NCBI GenBank assembly: GCA_030638305.1
Contig: DAOWEW010000157.1
Location: 1 to 8,357 of the forward strand
Origin: Desulfobacteraceae bacterium
GTDB lineage: Bacteria; Desulfobacterota; Desulfobacteria; Desulfobacterales; ETH-SRB1
Direction of reading: 5' to 3'
DNA: 8,357 bases
The position numbers and the translations under genes were made by a program. Positions 1 through 5,910 of the stretch are shown one piece after another; position 1 is the stretch's first letter; the number at the start of each line of letters is the position of its first letter. Below the pieces are notes generated by a model. It did not search any database and had not been told where the DNA came from. It was given only the letters and a program-made list of their open reading frames with translations.

Positions 1-788
1 AATAAATCCTCAAGAATAGAATAAATTTCCCAGGCGCTGCCGCCTACTGTTTTCCATATTATCTCTATCTGTTTCTCATCAAGAGTGTACTCCTGAACCT
101 GATTGTATTTTTTTATATCCTGAAGCCAGGCAAAGACATCCTTTTTTTCAAGATAATCCAGTTTCATGAACTTACTGGTCTTGCGGAGCTTGCTGTCCAC
201 ATAGACCTGTTCGATGAAAAAGGCATCTGACGAGGCGATGATCACATGGCAGAGATGACTTTCTTTGGTCATGGCCACGAAGAAATTCATTAATTCCACC
301 ATAAGCCTTTTCTGCTTGTCCGGCAGATAAAGGCCATCAAGTTTGTGGAATTCATCAATAATGACCACTGGCTGGATACCCTTTTTGATTAGACTCTGAA
401 ATTCCCGTTTCATAATTAGAAAAGGGTCTTCCTGACGTTTCTTGAGCATCTTCTCGGTAAAGGCGTCAAGCTTGAAGAGACCGAAGAGGCTGTACTGCCT
501 TCGAATACCGGCCTTCAGGCCATTTTCCGCACTGCTTGATTTAAAAAAGGCATCAATAAAATCATCATATGATGTCAATAAAATCTCACGCAGATTGAGA
601 AAGTTGATCTCATACCTTTTTTCAGCCTCCATCTGCTCAAACAGTTGATACATCAGGGTAGTTTTGCCGGACGATTTGGGGCCATATAAGAAGAGGATGG
701 AGTTTGGCCGGCCTTCGAGGTAGTTTCGCAACTCGGCCATCTCTTTTTCTCTGTTTATAAAAGTGATATCTATTTTAAACCGGATCAT
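1..788 (-). CDS. AAA-family ATPase, archaeal-type ATPase (PF01637-like), 3' end outside window
   Basis: An open frame of 262 codons runs without a stop from an ATG at 788 to the window edge, so the C-terminus is missing. The start is supported by a perfect AAGGAG at 796-801, seven bases before the ATG. A P-loop GPKSSGKTT lies at residues 36-44 and a Walker B strand ending IIDEF at about 143-147 (Asp145, Glu146). A sensor-like strand VIIASSD follows, then a helical lid with the GG-SAWEIYSIL pattern typical of this family. These STAND-like ATPases are cytoplasmic, and many carry a winged helix or a PD-(D/E)XK (DUF234) domain at the C-terminus, which cannot be seen here. Function is unknown; a role as an accessory or mobile-element ATPase is inference. 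It is divergent from the AAA/nuclease gene at 1020. Family assignment is fairly sure, role is not. Confidence 0.82.
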   Translation of the reverse strand, partial: MIRFKIDITFINREKEMAELRNYLEGRPNSILFLYGPKSSGKTTLMYQLFEQMEAEKRYEINFLNLREILLTSYDDFIDAFFKSSSAENGLKAGIRRQYSLFGLFKLDAFTEKMLKKRQEDPFLIMKREFQSLIKKGIQPVVIIDEFHKLDGLYLPDKQKRLMVELMNFFVAMTKESHLCHVIIASSDAFFIEQVYVDSKLRKTSKFMKLDYLEKKDVFAWLQDIKKYNQVQEYTLDEKQIEIIWKTVGGSAWEIYSILEDL

Positions 789-795
789 CTTGATT

Positions 796-801
796 CTCCT
801 T
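796..801 (-). promoter_or_regulatory. Shine-Dalgarno site of the minus-strand ATPase
   Basis: AAGGAG on the minus strand with a seven-base spacer fixes the start codon at 788. A short inverted repeat GTGAG/CTCAC (806-810 and 821-825) lies just upstream. It may be a weak 5' hairpin but is too short to call on its own. Confidence 0.7.
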
Positions 802-933
802 ATTCGTGAGCCTGATAATACTCACATTTCAGTTAAATAAAAGCAAGAACATTTAAAATTTGACCAATTGTGCTCCTGATTTCCGGAGTTACATGCCAAG
901 AGGCATCCCAAAATAGCGTTCGCCTCCAAGTTG

Positions 934-962
934 TTGACAAGTTATTTTGAGTTTTCAAATTT
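934..962 (+). promoter_or_regulatory. weak candidate sigma-70 promoter for the AAA/nuclease gene
   Basis: TTGACA at 934-939 is a perfect -35 hexamer in the AT-rich 231-bp space between the divergent genes. The bases 15-18 positions downstream (TCAAAT, AAATTT) are only poor -10 matches, so this is a guess. It is the only good -35 I found ahead of the gene at 1020. The gap also contains a 5-bp hairpin ATGCC-AAGA-GGCAT (893-906) with no T-run. I see no other gene in the gap. Confidence 0.22.
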
Positions 963-1019
963 CTGCGGCATAGAAAATAATGTTGTCATAAGCAGCAAAA
1001 TGGTGTAGTTTTTTACATT

Positions 1020-2561
1020 ATGAAGAAACTCCCTATTGGTATTCAGACATTCAAAAATATCATCAACGAAGGCTACTGCTACGTTGACAAGACTTTTTTT
1101 ATTCATGATCTTGTAGATAAAGGAAAATATTATTTTCTTTCCAGGCCCCGCAGGTTTGGCAAAAGCCTGTTTTTAAGCACGCTTAAAGCAGCTTTTTCCG
1201 GCGAAAAAGAATTATTTCAGGGGTATTTTCTGGAGCATAACTGGGATTGGAAACTCAAATGGCCGGTGATTCATATCAGCTTTGGTGCTGGAGTAAGCAG
1301 AAGTGTTGAAGAAATCAGAATTACTTTTGATGAAATCCTGTATGACCATGCACGGGAAAATTCGATTGATTTTGTGAAGAAAAGTCTCAAAGGCAAATTC
1401 GCCGAACTGATCACCAGCCTTTACGAAAAATACGGCCGGCAGGTAGTAGTACTCATTGACGAATATGACAAGCCTATTCTTGATAATATTCACGAAACAG
1501 AAACTGCTGTTCTTATTCGTGAAGAACTCAAAAATCTTTATTCAGTCATCAAAGACGCTGATCCATACATCAAATTTGTATTTATCACCGGTGTATCCAA
1601 GTTCAGCAAGGTCTCTCTTTTCAGCGGGCTGAATAATTTGAAGGATATTACTTTGTCAAAGGAATATTCTGCTATTTGCGGATATACACAAGAAGAACTG
1701 GAAACAGTTTTTGCCGATCGTCTGCAAGGTATAAATTTGAATGAAGTCAAAAAATGGTACAATGGATATAACTGGTTGGGCGAGGAAGTTTATAATCCTT
1801 TTAATATTCTGTTGTATCTCGACAGCAAAGAATTTCGTAATTACTGGTTTGAAACAGCGACGCCTACTTTTTTGATCAAGCTGTTTGAGGATAAAAAATA
1901 TTTTATCCCCGGCATAGAAAATATCAAAGTTAGTGAAAGTATAATAGGCAGTTTTGATGTTGACAGACTGGAGATAGAAACCCTGCTTTTTCAAACAGGT
2001 TATCTGACCATTAAAGACGTTAGAAAAATTGTAACCATAACACAGTACCGCTTAGGATATCCGAATCTGGAGGTTAAGCAGAGCCTGATCGACTCTATTC
2101 TGTACTATCTGACTTCCAACACCGTGGAAAAAGAAAACAACAAGTTTGCCATTTTTGAGGCCCTGACAGCCAACGATATGAACAAACTTGAAAAGACCAT
2201 TCATGCCTTTTTCGCATCTATTCCCAACGAGTGGTACCGCAAAAACCGGATAGCAAATTATGAAGGCTACTACGCTTCCATTGTCTATTGCTATTTTGCT
2301 TCGCTTGGATTGGATGTTATCCCTGAAGATACTACAAACCATGGCCGGATAGATCTTACCGTGCATTTTGATGACCGAATCTATCTGATTGAATTCAAAG
2401 TAGTGGAGTTAACAGAGAAAGGCAGCGCCATGAAACAAATCAAGGCCAAAAAATATCACCGGAAATATTCAAACAAGACTGTTTATCTGATTGGGATTGA
2501 ATTCAGCAGGGATGATCGGAACATCGTCAATTTTGAATGGGAGCTGATAAAGCCTTCCTGA
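1020..2561 (+). CDS. AAA-ATPase-like protein with C-terminal PD-(D/E)XK nuclease domain (PF09820/DUF1703)
   Basis: The 513-residue protein matches the usual full length of this family. The N-terminus (PIGIQTF, then YVDKT at 21-25) is the family hallmark. A modified P-loop RPRRFGKS lies at residues 42-49 and the Walker B strand VVVLIDEYDKP has Asp147 and Glu148. The C-terminal domain keeps a PD-(D/E)XK signature: Asp445 in GRIDL, and Glu458 and Lys460 in IEFKV. It is predicted to be cytoplasmic, with no signal peptide or membrane segment. The biological role is not known; members often occur in many copies per genome in Bacteroidota, Desulfobacterota and Fusobacteria, and mobile-element or defence roles are only suspected. 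No clear Shine-Dalgarno precedes the ATG, but the start agrees with the family N-terminus. It converges with the biotin operon end, leaving 51 bp in which I see no terminator hairpin. Confidence 0.9.
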   Translation: MKKLPIGIQTFKNIINEGYCYVDKTFFIHDLVDKGKYYFLSRPRRFGKSLFLSTLKAAFSGEKELFQGYFLEHNWDWKLKWPVIHISFGAGVSRSVEEIRITFDEILYDHARENSIDFVKKSLKGKFAELITSLYEKYGRQVVVLIDEYDKPILDNIHETETAVLIREELKNLYSVIKDADPYIKFVFITGVSKFSKVSLFSGLNNLKDITLSKEYSAICGYTQEELETVFADRLQGINLNEVKKWYNGYNWLGEEVYNPFNILLYLDSKEFRNYWFETATPTFLIKLFEDKKYFIPGIENIKVSESIIGSFDVDRLEIETLLFQTGYLTIKDVRKIVTITQYRLGYPNLEVKQSLIDSILYYLTSNTVEKENNKFAIFEALTANDMNKLEKTIHAFFASIPNEWYRKNRIANYEGYYASIVYCYFASLGLDVIPEDTTNHGRIDLTVHFDDRIYLIEFKVVELTEKGSAMKQIKAKKYHRKYSNKTVYLIGIEFSRDDRNIVNFEWELIKPS

Positions 2562-2612
2562 TTCCCGAGAATTGTGCCTTGAGTAAACTTTCCGCTCACC
2601 ATACCCTGTACG

Positions 2613-3836
2613 CTACTTTACGTTCCTTATAATCAAAGCGCTGTTTTGCCCTCCAAAACCGAAATTTTCTAATAATATATTGCGTATCCGGCAGCTTTGT
2701 TCTTCACGGACAAAGTTAAGCCCCGCATGGCAAGGTTCATCAAGATTTCTTATCTTTGGGAGATAACTGTTTTGCATACAGGCAAGACATATTGCAAGCT
2801 CAACAGCCCCGCATGCCGCAAATATGTGCCCGATCCACGATTTAAGTGCAATGATAAAGGGAGATCTTTTACCGTAAACCCGATCAATTAAATCTGCTTC
2901 CATTGCATCATTTAACAGTGTCCCTGTTCCATGAGATGAAACAACGTCTATATCGGAAAAAACAAGCTCTGCTTCCTGCAAAGCCGCATTCACCGATTTT
3001 TCAGCCCATTTTCCATCTGGCCGGGGAGCGGTCATGGAATATCCATCAATGGAAGCGCCATAACCGCAAATTTCGCCATAGATCGCTGCACCGCGGCTTT
3101 TAGCATGCCGGAACTCCTCAAGCAAAAAAAAAGCGCTGCCTTCGCCAGGTACAAATCCTTGTCTGTTTTTATCAAAAGGACGGCTTGCTCTCTCAGGTTC
3201 ACCCGTTCCGTCGCAAAGAGCATGAGCTTTTTTATAAGATAGAATACTGCTTTTGCTTAATCTTGAATCGCCTCCACCTGCAAATGCAAGATCAATGTAA
3301 CCATTTTTTATTTTGCGAAATGCTTCACCAATGGCCTGGAGTGAAGCGGAACATGCTGTTGTAATAGTCTGGTTTTCGCCGTGGATGCCTGCCAGTTTAG
3401 CAATGACTGAAGCCGCTGTATTTGGCAGGAATTTCAATATCCAGAGAGCCATCAGATCTTTTCTATCTATTTCCCCAGCTTTGACATCAGGAAATTCCCC
3501 TCCGATATTCAGATTGGGGCCTGCCCCAAGGAAAAGACCTGCTTTTGCCAATAATTGTTTGTCAAGCCCCGCTTTTTTCACGGCTTCTATGGCTGAAGCC
3601 ACACAGAATTGAGCTCCCCTGTTGAGATAGCGTTTATCTTTAAAACGACCTGCAAAATCTTTGATATTAAAGTCATTTATGGGGCTTACAATAACAGCTT
3701 CATTATCAAAAAAAAATCTTTTAAACGAAATATTTTCATCTTTCAAATTGTTAAGTATCTCCTCTAAGGTAAAACCCAGGGAGGAAATAACTCCAACAGA
3801 GGTAATGACGACTCTTCTGCGCACGTTATCCATCAT
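2613..3836 (-). CDS. FabF-like 3-oxoacyl-ACP synthase (ketosynthase) of the biotin operon
   Basis: This 407-residue condensing enzyme is the usual length for KAS I/II. The full catalytic set is present: Cys162 in TACSAS, His302 in SSHGTGT and His337 in KSWIGH with Lys332, close to E. coli FabF numbering (163, 303, 340). The glycine-rich gating loop near the C-terminus reads FGFGGQNSA (392-400), where FabF has a GFGGTN type loop; this hints at altered acyl selectivity. It should catalyse decarboxylative condensation of malonyl-ACP with an acyl-ACP in the cytoplasm. It is the last gene of the operon, 15 bases after the nitroreductase. Two adjacent ATGs (3836, 3833) are possible starts and neither has a strong Shine-Dalgarno. 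The context suggests chain extension toward pimeloyl-ACP rather than housekeeping fatty acid synthesis; that is inference. Function as a ketosynthase is nearly certain. Confidence 0.92.
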   Translation of the reverse strand: MMDNVRRRVVITSVGVISSLGFTLEEILNNLKDENISFKRFFFDNEAVIVSPINDFNIKDFAGRFKDKRYLNRGAQFCVASAIEAVKKAGLDKQLLAKAGLFLGAGPNLNIGGEFPDVKAGEIDRKDLMALWILKFLPNTAASVIAKLAGIHGENQTITTACSASLQAIGEAFRKIKNGYIDLAFAGGGDSRLSKSSILSYKKAHALCDGTGEPERASRPFDKNRQGFVPGEGSAFFLLEEFRHAKSRGAAIYGEICGYGASIDGYSMTAPRPDGKWAEKSVNAALQEAELVFSDIDVVSSHGTGTLLNDAMEADLIDRVYGKRSPFIIALKSWIGHIFAACGAVELAICLACMQNSYLPKIRNLDEPCHAGLNFVREEQSCRIRNILLENFGFGGQNSALIIRNVK

Positions 3837-3851
3837 ATTTTTTTGACAATC

Positions 3852-4502
3852 TCATATTTCACTGACAATTTCTGAAATGCTCTTTTTGGGTGGCATTTCC
3901 GGTTTTTCATCCGGAAATCCTGCTGTAATAAAGCATTTTATTCGAACATCAGTTATTCCAAGAATTTCTTCAACATTTGGAATAAAGACTATAGGTCCGG
4001 TAAGGATGCATGATCCAAGCCCCAATTCTTCTCCTTTAAGGATAAATCCTTTCAAAGCAAGCCCTACAGTAATGTCAAGGCTTGTTTCTTCTCTCTTGTT
4101 GTGCGTGAGTACTTCTTCATCAAACATTTTTTTTGAAAAACTCTTACAGGATATAATTGTACCAACAGCAAAAAGAAGAGGTGCGTTAAACATGAATTCA
4201 GAAAACCGGTAATAGGTATTTATCCAGTTTTTCAGTTTCTTTTTCTCCACCTTGGGCTCTACAGCTCTTAAAAATTTTTGCCTGCCCAAAGCCAGTGCCT
4301 GATAAAGATTTTCTCTTTTTTCGGCAGAGCTGATTCTGAAAAACCGGACAGGTTGACTGTTTGAAGGAGAAGGAGCCATCAGAGCGCATTGCAGCATAAT
4401 GTTTATCCATTCTTCCGGCAGCGTATCCGGTTTATATTTCCTTATGCTTCTTCTTTTGCTTATAAGCTCTTCGAGTAACGTTCTATCGGGTTTAGTCCAC
4501 AT
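3852..4502 (-). CDS. nitroreductase-family FMN oxidoreductase, candidate enoyl reductase of the cassette
   Basis: The 216-residue protein has the nitroreductase fold pattern. It shows the FMN-phosphate motif RRSIRKY (17-23), the flavin-contacting APSPSNSQP stretch (43-51), the central helix with DITVGLALKG, then GLGSC, and a closing AGFPDEKP segment. I place the start at the ATG at 4502, because GGAAAGG at 4510-4516 sits seven bases upstream. An upstream ATG at 4520 would add six residues but has no ribosome-binding site. The gene overlaps the ACP stop by 11 bases and is followed 15 bases later by the ketosynthase, so it is co-transcribed and probably translationally coupled. The family covers nitroreductases, dehydrogenases and ene-type reductions using FMN and NAD(P)H. 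In this operon KS, KR, DH and ACP are all present but no FabI/FabK/FabL, so an enoyl-thioester reductase role is a reasonable inference. The substrate cannot be read from sequence. Confidence 0.85.
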   Translation of the reverse strand: MWTKPDRTLLEELISKRRSIRKYKPDTLPEEWINIMLQCALMAPSPSNSQPVRFFRISSAEKRENLYQALALGRQKFLRAVEPKVEKKKLKNWINTYYRFSEFMFNAPLLFAVGTIISCKSFSKKMFDEEVLTHNKREETSLDITVGLALKGFILKGEELGLGSCILTGPIVFIPNVEEILGITDVRIKCFITAGFPDEKPEMPPKKSISEIVSEI

Positions 4503-4863
4503 TGCTCTGCCTTTCCACATAACTTATTAAATCTTTCACCTTAAGAGTCGGACCGTTTTCGATATCTGCCATTATCTCTTTCAGCCTTTCTTGCATCAGA
4601 AAGGGAAGTTTTTCAGCCAAATATTGCAATATATCATTATCCGGTTGTTCGGCTTCGGTTATATATTGTCTTAATTTTCTTAAAAATATTTCATCATCAT
4701 TTACATCTATTTTAAATCTTGAGTTCAATGCTACTGCAAGCTCCAGAAGATCAATGGATTCAGCGCCCAATTCTCTTATCACATAAGTTTCAGGGGAAAT
4801 ATTATGATTCTCAATATCAAGGATTTCTGCCAGGATTTCCGTAATTTCTTTTAAAATATTCAT
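4492..4863 (-). CDS. acyl carrier protein with a large insertion before the last helix
   Basis: The first 60 residues are a clear acyl carrier protein: an amphipathic helix I, then LGAESIDLLEL, where Ser36 is the phosphopantetheine attachment site (normally in a DSL motif, here ESI), then the helix III region NSRFKIDVNDDE. Normal ACPs are about 75-85 residues, with the closing helix about 28 residues after the serine. Here the closing-helix-like segment LKVKDLISYVE is at 107-117, about 72 residues after Ser36, and the protein is 123 residues long. The extra 45 or so residues (about 60-105) are predicted helical and charged. The ATG overlaps the SDR stop as ATGA (4860-4863), so translation is coupled. 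It probably carries the growing acyl chain for its neighbours. The carrier-protein call is firm; the partner set and the role of the insert are inference. Confidence 0.88.
   Translation of the reverse strand: MNILKEITEILAEILDIENHNISPETYVIRELGAESIDLLELAVALNSRFKIDVNDDEIFLRKLRQYITEAEQPDNDILQYLAEKLPFLMQERLKEIMADIENGPTLKVKDLISYVERQSNVD
4510..4516 (-). promoter_or_regulatory. ribosome-binding site that decides the nitroreductase start
   Basis: GGAAAGG on the minus strand lies inside the 3' end of the ACP gene, seven bases before the ATG at 4502. It favours that start over the upstream in-frame ATG at 4520, which has only AT-rich sequence ahead of it. Confidence 0.55.
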
Positions 4864-5603
4864 AAGGTTATTTGCCCGCCGTTCATTGAAATTTCAGTGG
4901 CATTAAATCCGGCAGCACTGTCGGAAAGATAAAAAAGAATTGTTTCTGCCACTTCTTTTTTTGTTAAAGCTCTTTTTATTGGTGTCTTATTAAAAACTTC
5001 ATGAGTGTGTGCCCGGATGAATTGCCTGCCACGGCCTGAATCAATATATCCGGGACGCAATGTAATGGTGGTAATGCCATGCCCGCCCAGTTCCAGGCCC
5101 AGATTTTTATAGATTGCTTCAGATGCAAGCTTTGCTGCTGCATAAAATCCCTGGCCGGGATTGGGTCTTGCTGTTGCTGCTGAAGAAATATAAATAAGAC
5201 GGCCTCTTTTGTTTTTCATCATTATCCTTGCAACTTTTTTTACGATTTCTGCTCGAAAGGAAACATTTTCAGCAAAATAACTGTAAATTCTGTCCACATC
5301 AGCAGAGGCAATAAGACTTTCAAAATTTCCATGTACAAAATCTATCATGTAATCAATGTGATCAATGTGATCACCTGTTTGGCAAAAAAAAGAATTTATT
5401 GAATCGCTATTGCCGAATTCAAGTAAAAAGACGCTGTATTCTTTTCTATAAGCCTTCAAGCTTTTTAATATATACTCCAGCCCTTTTTTGCTTCTGTACG
5501 TCAATATCGGAAACAGACCTGCTTTAATCATACACTGGGCAAGACTAATAGCGAGATCACAACTGCCACCCAGAATAAGGGCTTGATTGCCTGAAAATTT
5601 CAT
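4860..5603 (-). CDS. short-chain dehydrogenase/reductase, FabG-like 3-oxoacyl-ACP reductase
   Basis: With the ATG at 5603 the protein is 247 residues, the standard size for a classical SDR. A frame extending to 5666 exists, but it would add 21 residues that overlap the previous gene and lie ahead of the first Rossmann strand. The 5603 start overlaps the hot-dog gene stop as ATGA and has AGGA 11 bases upstream. The catalytic tetrad is visible: Asn113 (ENVS), Ser141 (after YIS), Tyr154 and Lys158 in YAAAK. The cofactor loop is degenerate: LGGSCDLA (11-18) in place of TGxxxGIG, and the usual NNAG is replaced by FVHG near residue 90. The C-terminal GFNATEISMNGG resembles FabG. It is expected to reduce 3-oxoacyl-ACP to 3-hydroxyacyl-ACP with NAD(P)H. 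Another SDR substrate is possible, but the operon favours the FabG role. Confidence 0.85.
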   Translation of the reverse strand: MKFSGNQALILGGSCDLAISLAQCMIKAGLFPILTYRSKKGLEYILKSLKAYRKEYSVFLLEFGNSDSINSFFCQTGDHIDHIDYMIDFVHGNFESLIASADVDRIYSYFAENVSFRAEIVKKVARIMMKNKRGRLIYISSAATARPNPGQGFYAAAKLASEAIYKNLGLELGGHGITTITLRPGYIDSGRGRQFIRAHTHEVFNKTPIKRALTKKEVAETILFYLSDSAAGFNATEISMNGGQITL

Positions 5604-5896
5604 TTTCTGATTATTCCTGTTACAATTGGTTTCAGCATGTCTGAACTGCTTTGAAAAAGCCTGCATTTCATGCAGTTATGATCAATTTCGATATTAAAAG
5701 GATATTCTCCCGGAGAAACAAATTCTCTAAACCTAAAATTCTCTATTATATATTGTACGTTATTAACCTTTTCTTCTTGCAATGCTTTCAGAAAAGCATG
5801 AATTATAAGACTCCCGGGAACAACAGGTTTGCCAGGGAAATGCTCCGCATAAATTCTGTCAGATGGATCAAAATAAAATGTGCCTTTAATATTCAT
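5600..5896 (-). CDS. short FabZ/FabA-like hot-dog protein, putative 3-hydroxyacyl-ACP dehydratase
   Basis: The 98-residue protein carries the dehydratase signature EHFPGKPVVPGSLIIHAF (residues 18-35). His19 corresponds to the catalytic histidine of FabZ. The residue 14 positions later, a catalytic Glu in FabZ or Asp in FabA, is His33 (codon CAT at 5798-5800). The protein is much shorter than FabZ (about 145 residues): it lacks the usual N-terminal arm and appears to end early in the hot-dog sheet. It starts 14 bases after the bioA stop and its own stop overlaps the SDR start. Position in the operon suggests the dehydration step on an acyl-ACP. With the acid residue replaced it could be a weak or altered dehydratase, or act as a binding or chain-length-sensing partner. 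Membership of the hot-dog family is clear; activity is uncertain. Confidence 0.8.
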   Translation of the reverse strand: MNIKGTFYFDPSDRIYAEHFPGKPVVPGSLIIHAFLKALQEEKVNNVQYIIENFRFREFVSPGEYPFNIEIDHNCMKCRLFQSSSDMLKPIVTGIIRK

Positions 5897-5910
5897 ATCC
5901 CCATTGTGTA

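Noticed and set aside
893..906. Hairpin ATGCC-AAGA-GGCAT as a terminator
   Set aside because: The stem is only five base pairs with no T-run, and it lies between divergent genes where a terminator is not expected.
2562..2612. Shared bidirectional terminator between the convergent genes
   Set aside because: I could not find a stable inverted repeat followed by a T-run on either strand in this 51-base gap.
5352..5369. Tandem 9-base repeat (ATCAATGTG twice) as a regulatory element
   Set aside because: It lies inside the SDR gene and simply codes for a repeated Asp-His-Ile; it is likely slippage in a variable loop.
5604..5666. Extended N-terminus for the SDR (start at 5666)
   Set aside because: The extra 21 residues precede the first Rossmann strand and overlap the upstream gene; the ATG at 5603 gives a standard SDR and an ATGA junction.
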